DNA of 5,120 nucleotides from Desulfobulbaceae bacterium (GCA_030632405.1 DAOVUU010000229.1:1-5120), one strand, 5' to 3'; positions 1-5,120 are shown, counted from the stretch's first letter. Translations and numbers: made by a program. Notes: generated by a model not told the origin, from the letters alone.

Positions 1-204
1 GGAGTCGAGGACTGTCGGAGTTCCGCCACCTATAAAAAGTGTTTCCAGCGCACCTCTTTTTACTTTTTCAGCCAGTCGGGTCATTTCCGTTTCTACGGCT
101 GCAACATATGGGCTGTGCAGTTCTCCCATTGCCGCAAAGGAGTTAAATGCACAATAGCAGCATTTTGTTTTACAAAATGGAATATGAAGATAAAGAGCAA
201 CCAT
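1..204 (-). CDS. hemW: HemW-like radical SAM heme chaperone (5' part; runs off the window)
   Basis: This is the first 68 codons of a HemW / oxygen-independent coproporphyrinogen oxidase-like protein; the rest lies beyond position 1. Seen in the sequence: an N-terminus MVALYLHIPF followed by the radical SAM cluster motif CxxxCxxC (C11, C15, C18 in CKTKCCYC), and FIGGGTPT at residues 57-64, the glycine-rich SAM-binding segment of this family. Family knowledge: HemW binds a [4Fe-4S] cluster, SAM and heme, and delivers heme to target proteins; it is often misannotated as HemN. The ATG at 204-202 overlaps the radC stop codon (TGATG), so it is the last visible gene of a gatB-radC-hemW operon and is probably translationally coupled to radC. 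The frame is open to the window edge. The HemW versus HemN choice rests on the CxxxCxxC motif followed by A-F, where HemN has a fourth cysteine in CxxxCxxCxC, and on the near-absent N-terminal extension. Confidence 0.93.
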   Translation of the reverse strand, partial: MVALYLHIPFCKTKCCYCAFNSFAAMGELHSPYVAAVETEMTRLAEKVKRGALETLFIGGGTPTVLDS

Positions 205-938
205 CAGCGCTGTATAGATTCAATGGCCGTGATGCAGTCCTGCCTGATCGACTGCATCAATCCGTTATCTGCAAAACTATACGATCCGTCCCCTATGATA
301 ATATGGTCCAGAAGCTGCATCTGCATATGGTGACACACCAGCCAGAGCGTTTTTGTCAATCTGATATCCTGTGGCGACGGCTCCAGGGAGCCGGAGGGAT
401 GATTATGGCCTATGATCAGGGCCGCCGCATGAAACTGAAGCGCCCTTGAAATGATTTCCCGTGGATAAACAGTATTGACATTCAGGGTGCCTTCGGCCAC
501 AACCTCCGAATCGATTATACCATGGGAAGAATCGAGATATATTACAGTAAAAACTTCCTTTTTGAGTCCTCTCATCGAATGAACAAGGTAGTCAATGACC
601 TCCCGGGATGAGTGGAGATAGCGCTTACCCTGCAACCGTTCTTTGAGATAGTAACTCGCCACTCTCTGCACAAAATGAAGGGCAAAGCTGTTTTTGGGCC
701 CCACACCTTTTGTCTCCTGCAGTGCAATAAGCGGCGCTTCAATAACCTTGGAAAAAGAACCAAATTTTTCAAGCAGCTGCCTGGCAGGTTCCTTGCAGTC
801 TGTACGCGGAGTACCAAAAGAAAGCAGTAATTCCAGAACCTCTGAATCACTGAATCCGGAGAGCCCCTGCTCAAGAAAACGGTCCCGCAAACGCCCTCTG
901 TGACCGGCCCCCTTGTTCTGCCACTGTTTTTTATCCAC
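204..938 (-). CDS. radC: RadC family JAMM/MPN-domain protein (UPF0758)
   Basis: A 244-residue RadC-family protein. The N-terminal part (about 12-95) is the helical region with a helix-hairpin-helix-like segment (ETKGVGPKNS, 75-84). The C-terminal part (about 105-240) is the JAB1/MPN-type domain. Its metal site is complete: E128 and the HxH-x7-S-x2-D motif with H178, H180, S188 and D191 in HNHPSGSLEPSPQD. The opening GHRGRLRDRFLEQGL is typical of the family. Family knowledge: RadC was once linked to DNA repair, but its cellular role is unsettled and the fold suggests a metalloprotease-like or hydrolase activity. The start is a GTG at 938-936, only 9 nt after the gatB stop; the AAAAGGG at 957-951 is a possible but distant ribosome site, and AAGG abuts the start. 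The 3' end shares one base with the hemW start. It is probably co-transcribed with gatB. Identity is firm; biochemical function is not. Confidence 0.94.
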   Translation of the reverse strand: MDKKQWQNKGAGHRGRLRDRFLEQGLSGFSDSEVLELLLSFGTPRTDCKEPARQLLEKFGSFSKVIEAPLIALQETKGVGPKNSFALHFVQRVASYYLKERLQGKRYLHSSREVIDYLVHSMRGLKKEVFTVIYLDSSHGIIDSEVVAEGTLNVNTVYPREIISRALQFHAAALIIGHNHPSGSLEPSPQDIRLTKTLWLVCHHMQMQLLDHIIIGDGSYSFADNGLMQSIRQDCITAIESIQR

Positions 939-947
939 CTTTGCAGT

Positions 948-2372
948 TTACCCTTTTAATTCTTTTGCAAAAAGTTCATTTGCAATTTTCGGATTCGCCT
1001 TTCCCTTTGTTTTCTGCATTAACTGGCCGACAAAATAGCCCATTAGCTTGTCTTTACCATTTCTAAAATCTTCCGCCTGGGCAGGGTTAGCAGCGACAAT
1101 TTCTTTTACCATTGAGAGCAGCTCGCCCTCATCCGAAACCTGCAGAAGTCCCTTCTTTTTCACAATAATCTTCGGATCTTTGCCGCTCTCCATCATGTCG
1201 AGAAACACCGTTTTGGCAATTTTTCCGCTGATTGTCCCATGCTCAACCATCAACAGGAGTTCTCCCAAATGTTCCGGAGTTACCCTGCAATACTGAATCT
1301 CTGCTCCCTTCAACTCTCGAAGCAACTCAGTCATAATCCAGTTAGACACCTTTTTGGCATTCACACCCACCTTAACCGCATTTTCAAAAAAATCCGCCAG
1401 CACGCGGTCTCCGGTCAGGATTGCGGCATCATATTCAGGAAGACTGTACTCCTCTATAAAACGGGCCTTCCTCTGATCAGGCAGCTCAGGCAAAGTAGCT
1501 CGGATTTCCTCTATCCACTCTTCACTTATCTCTACAGGAACGAGATCCGGGCACGGGAAATACCTGTAATCATGGGCGTCTTCTTTTCCCCGCATCGACT
1601 CAGTACGGTTTTTGTCCGGATTCCAGAGAAGTGTCTCCTGTACAATTTCTCCCCCGTCAAGCAAGATATCCCGCTGCCTGCGAACCTCGTATTCCAGAGC
1701 ACTCTGTACATTCCTGAAGGAATTCATATTTTTCAGTTCTGTACGTGTGCCAAGCTCTTCCTGGTCAAATGGACGCAGTGAAATATTTGCGTCACAGCGA
1801 AAACTGCCTTCCTGCATATTCCCATCACAAATATCGAGATAACGCAGAATCGAGTGAATTTTTTTCAGGTAACCGTATGCCTCTGCCGGCGACCGCATAT
1901 CCGGTTCAGAAACAATCTCCAGAAGAGGAGTTCCTGTACGATTCAAATCAACATAAGAGACAGGTTCCACTTCATCATGAATTAGCTTCCCGGCATCTTC
2001 CTCCATATGCATCCGGGTAATTCCGATCACTTTTTCCCGGCCATCGATTTCAATTGCAACTTTTCCCGGACCAATGATCGGTAGATCAAACTGGGAAGTC
2101 TGGTACCCTTTTGGTAAATCAGGATAGAAATAGTTCTTTCGCGCAAAGGTATTATGTCTGTTAATAACTGAATCAGTCGCAAGCCCCATTTTAATGGAAA
2201 AATCGACAACTTTCTTGTTCAATACAGGCAGTACCCCCGGCATGCCAAGGCAAATCTGGCAGGTATGGGTATTCGGAGGTGCACCAAAAGCTGTTGAGCA
2301 TCCACAAAATATTTTTGATTCCGTTTTTAACTGGGCATGTATCTCCAGCCCTATTACTGTTTCAAACTCCAT
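948..2372 (-). CDS. gatB: Asp-tRNA(Asn)/Glu-tRNA(Gln) amidotransferase subunit B
   Basis: GatB of the cytosolic GatCAB complex, which converts misacylated Glu-tRNA(Gln) (and often Asp-tRNA(Asn)) to the correct amidated form; GatB binds the tRNA and activates the acyl group. It has 474 residues, the usual length. Seen: the N-terminal [10 protein letters not shown]; a four-cysteine zinc-type site (C23, C25, C38, C41); [12 protein letters not shown] near 84-94; HMEEDAGKL near 122-130; the PET112 signature [18 protein letters not shown] (141-158); [10 protein letters not shown] (192-201); ELKNMNSF (212-219); and [10 protein letters not shown] (268-277). The C-terminal YqeY-like tail contains [18 protein letters not shown] at 2384 opens the same frame four codons earlier, but ATG at 2372-2370 gives the standard [10 protein letters not shown] start and has a GAGTGGG-like purine run upstream, so I chose ATG. 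gatA and gatC are not in the window. It is the first gene of the unit continuing into radC. Confidence 0.97.
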   Translation of the reverse strand: MEFETVIGLEIHAQLKTESKIFCGCSTAFGAPPNTHTCQICLGMPGVLPVLNKKVVDFSIKMGLATDSVINRHNTFARKNYFYPDLPKGYQTSQFDLPIIGPGKVAIEIDGREKVIGITRMHMEEDAGKLIHDEVEPVSYVDLNRTGTPLLEIVSEPDMRSPAEAYGYLKKIHSILRYLDICDGNMQEGSFRCDANISLRPFDQEELGTRTELKNMNSFRNVQSALEYEVRRQRDILLDGGEIVQETLLWNPDKNRTESMRGKEDAHDYRYFPCPDLVPVEISEEWIEEIRATLPELPDQRKARFIEEYSLPEYDAAILTGDRVLADFFENAVKVGVNAKKVSNWIMTELLRELKGAEIQYCRVTPEHLGELLLMVEHGTISGKIAKTVFLDMMESGKDPKIIVKKKGLLQVSDEGELLSMVKEIVAANPAQAEDFRNGKDKLMGYFVGQLMQKTKGKANPKIANELFAKELKG

Positions 2373-2410
2373 GATCCCACTCAATCCTCTAATTTATCTG
2401 CTCTGATCTT

Positions 2411-2562
2411 TGACAAAATCGTAAAGAGTAAACTTATAAATGGCTAAGTAAAAAGCTTCACATTCGAGGAATGCAAATTTAATGGAATGAGGCGTACTTA
2501 AGTACGTCGTAATGACATTAAATTGGCAATGACGAAGAAGGTGAAGAGTTTTTACGACGCCA
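2411..2562. repeat. Palindromic MITE-like intergenic repeat, copy 1
   Basis: A stretch of about 150 bp that recurs in the same orientation at 3948-4098. The identical 24-base core is at 2462-2485 (matching 4015-4038), and an 11-base block ATGGCTAAGTA is at 2440-2450 (matching 3977-3987). It is strongly self-complementary: the perfect 14-base palindrome CGTACTTAAGTACG at 2493-2506 is nested inside a 9-bp inverted pair (AATTTAATG 2476-2484 with CATTAAATT 2516-2524), and the ends carry an imperfect terminal inverted repeat (TCGTAAA 2419-2425 with TTTACGA 2551-2557). It carries no open reading frame of its own. Compared with copy 2 it lacks about 15-20 bases between the ATGGCTAAGTA block and the 24-base core. 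The right edge contains the stop codon of the neighbouring minus-strand gene. It may be a non-autonomous transposable element; the exact ends are uncertain by several bases. Confidence 0.75.
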
Positions 2563-3100
2563 CGCCTGCTTTATGGATCCACGCCCTAACCTTTATCAAT
2601 TCATCACGCCAGTCCTCACCCAGCCGAACCTGTAAAAAATTAAGGAAAATGACGTTTACCAGCCGAACCAATTCCTCAAAAAGAAAGATACGCTCAAGTA
2701 TGATACCTTCAACTTCTTCCGGGTTTTCACCCCGGTCATTTTCTGTGGATTCCGTTTTGGGTAGGCGTACATTCCTGAACTCCATCAGTGCTGCCGCAAG
2801 AGTAAAGCTGTACTCATAACTGTTATGACCAAGGACAATTCTTGCCTGCTCAAGCTTCTTGCCCATTTGCAGACCTGTTCTGGCCTCCTGTAACTCCGCC
2901 TGCAACCCTGTGCATATTATCTTCTCACTTGACTCACCTTCACCGAACTCCAAGAGCATATGTTTTTCAAAAACAACAGTAACATCCCCTACGGTTGGCA
3001 GTGCAATGGTACCTCCGCGCTCCTCACTCTTCCACCAGAGCCACGTAAGAAACTCCTGACCCAAAAATCGTTTTTCAGCTATAAGATCGACTAAATCCAT
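2552..3100 (-). CDS. Conserved-type protein of unknown function, downstream of the RdgC-like gene
   Basis: A 182-residue soluble, acidic protein with no signal peptide or membrane segment that I can see, and no enzyme motif I recognise. The N-terminus (LIAEKRFLGQEFLTWLWWKS, 6-25) is aromatic-rich. A predicted beta-rich stretch follows (about 38-52, VTVVFEKHMLL). Residues 60-85 (CTGLQAELQEARTGLQMGKK) look helical. A low-complexity acidic linker rich in E, D and N lies at 117-131, followed by an amphipathic helical end (132-176). From memory, proteins of this kind sit beside rdgC-like genes in other Desulfobacterota, which suggests a functional pair; this is unverified recall. It starts 48 nt after the upstream RdgC-like stop. 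The ATG at 3100-3098 has a weak AGGAT about 12 nt upstream. The TAA stop (2554-2552) lies in the terminal inverted repeat of repeat copy 1, so the last few residues (AGVAS) may derive from the repeat insertion. Confidence 0.8.
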   Translation of the reverse strand: MDLVDLIAEKRFLGQEFLTWLWWKSEERGGTIALPTVGDVTVVFEKHMLLEFGEGESSEKIICTGLQAELQEARTGLQMGKKLEQARIVLGHNSYEYSFTLAAALMEFRNVRLPKTESTENDRGENPEEVEGIILERIFLFEELVRLVNVIFLNFLQVRLGEDWRDELIKVRAWIHKAGVAS

Positions 3101-3148
3101 AATTACATTGAGATCCTGAAAATATTAATAAAAAATTCCTCTACACTG

Positions 3149-3754
3149 CTAAACAAATATCTGTGGGGTCAAATTAGCCAGTAGTGGTTGACTCTCCTCG
3201 TCAAGCAGATGCTCTGCTATTGTGTAAGGTATTTGCTGACGCATCAAAAGACCAAAACTTTCTTTAAAAAAATCCTCCAGTACCGCATGAATCTTCTTAT
3301 TTGTTGAGAAAAAAAACAATGTCGATTCAGAAAGATTCCAGCACAATTCAAAGGTTGAGGGTACCGGGATAGCTTTTCTCATAAGCTCCACCCTGACCCG
3401 CTCTTTGATCTCAACCTTCATTGTGCGACTGAGTTTTGGAATCTGACGTTCACTTTTGATCCGTTCCTCTTCTTTTTGTGTAAATTTTTTGAGTATAGCG
3501 GGAGACACCTTCCTCTCATCAATTCTCAGGGTCAGGGTGATGTAGTCACCGGCGACATACGATGCAAATTGAAACTCAGAATCGAACATATTAAGGATAG
3601 ATACCCAACCAATCGAATATTCATCATAGGTGTCATCAATATCTTTATATGAAAATGAAACAATCCTGTCAGCAATATAATCCAGTGAATGTTCCGGCAG
3701 ATCACCTTCCAATGTAAATCGTACAAAACTTGCAGAACCTTTTAATAACCCCAT
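3149..3754 (-). CDS. rdgC: RdgC-like recombination-associated protein (short form)
   Basis: A 201-residue protein that I read as an RdgC-family member. Seen: GWVSILNM at 50-56 (E. coli RdgC has GWVPPM at the comparable place); a long charged segment at 76-125 containing RIDERKVSPAILKK, EEERIK and KLSRTMKVEIKERV, matching the RdgC arrangement of R-x-E-K-x-x-P, a helix, and a K/E-rich stretch before LMRKAIPVPS; and a strand-rich part with LFFFSTNKKIHAVLEDFF (146-163). E. coli RdgC is about 300 residues; this protein stops roughly where the last third would begin. Family knowledge: RdgC is a DNA-binding ring-shaped dimer that restrains RecA. The frame is open 52 codons upstream (to a GTG at 3910), but ATG 3754-3752 has GAAGGA 5 nt before it and gives the family-like MGLLKGSASF start. 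The next gene follows after 48 nt. The identification is by eye and moderate; the symbol is tentative. Confidence 0.72.
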   Translation of the reverse strand: MGLLKGSASFVRFTLEGDLPEHSLDYIADRIVSFSYKDIDDTYDEYSIGWVSILNMFDSEFQFASYVAGDYITLTLRIDERKVSPAILKKFTQKEEERIKSERQIPKLSRTMKVEIKERVRVELMRKAIPVPSTFELCWNLSESTLFFFSTNKKIHAVLEDFFKESFGLLMRQQIPYTIAEHLLDEESQPLLANLTPQIFV

Positions 3755-3759
3755 AGAAG

Positions 3760-3765
3760 TCCTTC
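3760..3765 (-). promoter_or_regulatory. Ribosome binding site that sets the rdgC-like start
   Basis: On the minus strand GAAGGA lies 5 nt before the ATG at 3754. It favours this start over the 52-codon longer reading from the GTG at 3910, whose extension shows no family resemblance. Confidence 0.7.
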
Positions 3766-3770
3766 GGTGC

Positions 3771-3799
3771 TTTATAATTAATCTTGGGTATTTTTTCAC
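3771..3799 (-). promoter_or_regulatory. Possible sigma-70 promoter for the rdgC-like gene
   Basis: On the minus strand, GTGAAA (3799-3794, 4 of 6 to TTGACA) and TATAAA (3776-3771, 5 of 6 to TATAAT) are separated by exactly 17 nt. Transcription would begin only about 10-15 nt before the ATG, leaving a very short leader that barely holds the GAAGGA site. The -35 match is weak in this AT-rich stretch, so chance is possible. Confidence 0.3.
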
Positions 3800-3903
3800 C
3801 CCACAGGGGAGGAACCGAACTGTATTCCGAATCTCTGTTGCATCTTCACACTCTCGTTTGTCTCCAGCCTCCTGCCACTGATAAAACATGCTGCTCTTGT
3901 CAT
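3796..3903 (-). CDS. Possible 35-residue small ORF upstream of the rdgC-like gene
   Basis: An ATG at 3903-3901 is preceded by a strong AAAGGAG (3916-3910) at the ideal 6-nt spacing and opens a 35-codon frame ending at TGA 3798-3796, 41 nt before the rdgC-like start. The peptide begins MTRAACFISGRR and is basic, with no recognisable domain. Good ribosome-site geometry is the only support. It could be a leader peptide, the remnant of a displaced gene end, or chance. The frame continues upstream into repeat copy 2, but the extension lacks a ribosome site. Confidence 0.25.
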   Translation of the reverse strand: MTRAACFISGRRLETNESVKMQQRFGIQFGSSPVG

Positions 3904-3947
3904 ATAGCACTCCTTTGGACCTGTCACAACTTTTTTCCTTTTATCTT

Positions 3948-4098
3948 TGATGAACTTGTAAAAAGTAAATTTTTGGATGGCTAAGTAGATAAACAAAAAA
4001 TTCGAAAACTTTATATTCGAGGAATGCAAATTTAATGGGATGGGACGTACTCAGGTTTGTTGTAATGACCTTAAATTAACCATGGCGAGTTGACGCCC
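3948..4098. repeat. Palindromic MITE-like intergenic repeat, copy 2
   Basis: The second copy of the repeat at 2411-2562, in the same orientation. The left end TGATGAACTTGTAAAAAGT (3948-3966) corresponds to the more diverged 2411-2429. The shared ATGGCTAAGTA block is at 3977-3987 and the identical 24-base core is at 4015-4038. The inner inverted pair is AATTTAA (4029-4035) with TTAAATT (4071-4077), but the central palindrome has decayed (ACGTACTCAGGTTTGTTG). The right end is shortened by about 20 bases relative to copy 1, so the terminal inverted repeat is largely lost: after CATGGCGA it passes directly to GTTGACGCCC. It fills the space between the divergent rdgC-like and dinJ-yafQ units and no gene lies within it. 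The right boundary is approximate. Confidence 0.75.
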
Positions 4099-4118
4099 AC
4101 CTTAATCATGTGTACCAT
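4090..4118 (+). promoter_or_regulatory. Probable sigma-70 promoter of the toxin-antitoxin operon
   Basis: TTGACG (4090-4095, 5 of 6 to the -35 consensus) and TACCAT (4113-4118, 4 of 6 to the -10 consensus) are separated by 17 nt. Transcription would start near 4125, inside the GTGTA palindrome, as expected for an autorepressed toxin-antitoxin operon. The -35 box sits in the right end of repeat copy 2. Confidence 0.5.
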
Positions 4119-4137
4119 TACGGTATACACCGTGTAT
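4110..4137. promoter_or_regulatory. Candidate operator for DinJ / DinJ-YafQ autoregulation
   Basis: Three GTGTA half-sites alternate in orientation: GTGTA 4110-4114, TACAC 4126-4130 and GTGTA 4132-4136. The last two form a perfect 13-base inverted repeat, ATACAC-C-GTGTAT, at 4125-4137. The cluster overlaps the proposed -10 box and start point, about 50 nt before dinJ. Ribbon-helix-helix antitoxins commonly bind such short paired sites. Binding is inferred, not shown. Confidence 0.5.
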
Positions 4138-4171
4138 CTTAAAAATGACTTCTAAGGTAGTCAAAAAACAT

Positions 4172-4176
4172 GGAGG
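4172..4176 (+). promoter_or_regulatory. Ribosome binding site that sets the dinJ start
   Basis: GGAGG lies 8 nt before the ATG at 4185. An in-frame ATG at 4170 overlaps this site and so is unlikely to be used. Confidence 0.8.
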
Positions 4177-4184
4177 ATAATAAT

Positions 4185-4445
4185 ATGGCTAAAACAGCCA
4201 CAACTCATGCCCGGTTAACCCCGGAAATAAAAAAAGAAGCTGAAGATATACTTAAAAATCTCGGTATATCAATCTCTTCAGCCTACGAAATGTTTTACAG
4301 ACAAATTATTGCCCATGGAGGTATTCCCTTCGAGATGCGGATTCCCAACCAGGACACCAGGCAGGCCATGCAGGACGCAAGAGACGGTAGAGGAGAAAAG
4401 TATGATACAGTAGAAGAGATGTTCCATGATCTGGAAAAATCATAA
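4185..4445 (+). CDS. dinJ: DinJ/RelB-family antitoxin
   Basis: An 86-residue antitoxin, the same length as E. coli DinJ. Seen: an N-terminal ribbon-helix-helix DNA-binding part (about 6-45) with strand THARLTPE, helix IKKEAEDILKNLG and helix SSAYEMFYRQIIAHG; the DinJ-typical GIPFEMRIPN (46-55); and an acidic C-terminal arm (56-86) ending TVEEMFHDLEKS, the kind of segment that wraps the toxin. Family knowledge: DinJ neutralises YafQ, and the complex represses its own promoter. The start at ATG 4185 is preferred over ATG 4170 because GGAGG precedes it by 8 nt. Its TAA shares one base with the toxin ATG (TAATG), giving coupled translation with antitoxin first. The upstream GTGTA palindromes are its probable operator. 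Confidence 0.93.
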   Translation: MAKTATTHARLTPEIKKEAEDILKNLGISISSAYEMFYRQIIAHGGIPFEMRIPNQDTRQAMQDARDGRGEKYDTVEEMFHDLEKS

Positions 4446-4714
4446 TGCTACCCATTCGACCAACCTCACAATTTAAAAAAGACTTTAAAAAAGCTGGTAA
4501 ACAGGGAAAAAGTCTGGAGAAATTAAAACGAATCTTAGAGCATTTAACTGTACCTGAACCATTGCCAGCCAAATACAAAGACCACAAACTTAAGGGTGAG
4601 TGGCGGGATTACCGTGAATGCCACATTGAGCCAGATTGGCTTCTCATATATACCATCACAGATTTTGAACTTAGACCTGCCAGGCTTGGAAATCATTCAG
4701 AATTATTCGATTAA
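4445..4714 (+). CDS. yafQ: YafQ-family mRNA interferase toxin
   Basis: An 89-residue RelE/ParE-superfamily toxin of the YafQ type, close to the 92 residues of E. coli YafQ. The family core YKDHKLKGEWRDYRECHIEP (44-63), followed by DWLLIY, carries H47, H60 and D64, and the C-terminal GNHSELF carries H84; these match the E. coli YafQ catalytic residues H50, H63, D67 and H87, and F88 matches F91. The N-terminal half (8-40) is lysine-rich and helical (QFKKDFKKAGKQGKSLEKL). Family knowledge: YafQ binds the ribosome and cleaves mRNA in frame at particular codons. All active-site residues are present and no frameshift is seen, so the toxin is probably functional. It overlaps dinJ by one base and relies on coupling, as only a weak GGAAA precedes its start. 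No cargo gene follows. Confidence 0.94.
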   Translation: MLPIRPTSQFKKDFKKAGKQGKSLEKLKRILEHLTVPEPLPAKYKDHKLKGEWRDYRECHIEPDWLLIYTITDFELRPARLGNHSELFD

Positions 4715-4739
4715 TCCTTGACAGCAGATGCATATCCCG

Positions 4740-4756
4740 AGACAAACAATTTGTCT
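4740..4756. other. Small inverted repeat downstream of yafQ
   Basis: AGACAAA and TTTGTCT form a perfect 7-bp stem with a CAA loop, 26 nt after the yafQ stop. It is AT-rich and not followed by a T run, so it is a poor rho-independent terminator; it could be a weak 3' end or a protein site. The rest of 4715-4911 shows no gene or other structure I can support. Confidence 0.3.
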
Positions 4757-4911
4757 GAGATTTGATCCAATTTCCTCCTCAAAACCATCGCTGATCTCCC
4801 AACCTGTTCAAGAATGACGAAAAAGTTCGCCTAAAGTAGTTTTTGCGAATTCATTAACCTTGACCGTAAGGAAAACAAATGATAAAAGTGAGGCATAAGG
4901 CAAAATTCAGG

Positions 4912-4940
4912 TTGACACAGCCTCTCTGAATTTGTATATA
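4912..4940 (+). promoter_or_regulatory. Promoter of the tRNA-Lys/tRNA-Glu operon
   Basis: A perfect TTGACA (4912-4917) and TATATA (4935-4940, 4 of 6) are separated by 17 nt, placing the start point about 7 nt before tRNA-Lys. This geometry fits a strong stable-RNA promoter. No clear GC-rich discriminator follows the -10 box (GCCAACAC). Confidence 0.75.
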
Positions 4941-4953
4941 GCCAACACTTTGG

Positions 4954-5029
4954 GGGTCGTTAACTCAGCTGGTAGAGTATCTGACTTTTAATCAGAGAGT
5001 CGCGCGTTCGAGCCGCGCACGACCCACCA
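4954..5029 (+). tRNA. tRNA-Lys (anticodon TTT)
   Basis: A complete cloverleaf of 76 nt including the encoded CCA. The acceptor stem GGGTCGT pairs with ACGACCC (5019-5025), with discriminator A at 5026 and CCA at 5027-5029. D stem ACTC/GAGT; anticodon stem TCTGA/TCAGA around the loop CTTTTAA with anticodon TTT at 4987-4989; T stem GCGCG/CGCGC with loop TTCGAGC. It reads AAA and AAG lysine codons. It is the first gene after the promoter at 4912-4940, and tRNA-Glu follows after 9 nt. Confidence 0.97.
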
Positions 5030-5038
5030 AATGTCCTC

Positions 5039-5116
5039 GTCCCCATCGTCTAGTCAGGTCCAGGACATCGGCCTTTCACGCCGACAACACCGGTTCGAAT
5101 CCGGTTGGGGACGCCA
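5039..5116 (+). tRNA. tRNA-Glu (anticodon TTC)
   Basis: A complete cloverleaf of 78 nt with encoded CCA. The acceptor stem GTCCCCA pairs with TGGGGAC (5106-5112), followed by discriminator G and CCA at 5114-5116. D stem GTCT/GGAC (one T-G pair) with an 11-nt loop; anticodon stem TCGGC/GCCGA around the loop CTTTCAC with anticodon TTC at 5075-5077; T stem ACCGG/CCGGT with loop TTCGAAT. It reads GAA and GAG codons. It is probably co-transcribed with tRNA-Lys and may be followed by further tRNAs past the window. Confidence 0.97.
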
Positions 5117-5120
5117 GTTA

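Noticed and set aside
147..449. A 100-codon plus-strand open frame
   Set aside because: Antisense to the JAMM-domain half of radC and to the hemW start; a shadow of real coding sequence.
1239..1781. A 180-codon plus-strand open frame
   Set aside because: It lies wholly antisense to gatB, whose motifs are unmistakable; the peptide has no family character and no ribosome site.
2373..2384. A TTG start for gatB four codons upstream
   Set aside because: The ATG at 2372 gives the normal GatB start; AGAGGA abuts the TTG with no spacing.
3796..3812. CCCC-ACA-GGGG hairpin as a terminator
   Set aside because: The stem is only 4 bp, and no T run follows it on either strand in the needed direction.
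3755..3910. A 52-codon N-terminal extension of the rdgC-like gene from GTG 3910
   Set aside because: The extension has no family resemblance, and the internal ATG at 3754 has a good GAAGGA at 5-nt spacing.
2411..4098. A CRISPR array or insertion sequence with transposase
   Set aside because: Only two long, diverged copies are present, with no regular spacers and no transposase-like protein in the window.
4306..4587. A 93-codon minus-strand open frame
   Set aside because: Antisense across the dinJ-yafQ junction, both of which are strongly supported.
4718..4746. TTGACA just after yafQ as a promoter
   Set aside because: No acceptable -10 hexamer lies at 16-18 nt; position 4741-4746 reads GACAAA.

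Overview
The window looks like ordinary chromosome from a Gram-negative anaerobe, most likely a Desulfobacterota (former Deltaproteobacteria, sulfate-reducer type) organism. This rests on the style of the GatB, RadC and RdgC-like proteins, on the gatB-radC-hemW order, and on a dispersed palindromic repeat of a kind I associate with that group. The lineage is inferred from protein character and memory, not from a search.

Layout. Positions 1-3754 are coded almost entirely on the minus strand. Reading in the direction of transcription there is first a two-gene unit: a short RdgC-family protein (3754-3149) and a conserved-looking protein of unknown function (3100-2552). Next comes a tight gatB-radC-hemW operon. 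GatB is the tRNA amidotransferase subunit B, RadC carries a complete JAMM metal site, and the hemW 5' part is cut by the window edge. gatB and radC are 9 nt apart, and the radC stop and hemW start share one base (TGATG). hemW is easily missed because it is open at the window edge.

Two direct copies of an approximately 150-bp palindromic, MITE-like repeat bracket the rdgC pair. One lies at about 2411-2562, between gatB and the unknown gene, whose stop codon falls inside the repeat end. The other lies at about 3948-4098. The second copy ends at the -35 region of the next transcription unit.

On the plus strand, 4185-4714 is a complete DinJ-YafQ type II toxin-antitoxin module, with overlapping stop and start codons, all four YafQ catalytic residues, and a promoter overlapped by GTGTA half-site palindromes. 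After a spacer with little in it, a promoter with a perfect -35 box drives tRNA-Lys(TTT) and tRNA-Glu(TTC), both with encoded CCA ends. More tRNAs may follow beyond the window.

Functionally, the left part is housekeeping: translation (GatB), a RadC-family protein and heme handling. The middle is a probable DNA-binding and recombination pair. The right part is an accessory toxin-antitoxin insert lying next to tRNA genes. No clearly new system is evident. The least understood items are the RdgC-like/unknown pair and the repeat that flanks it.
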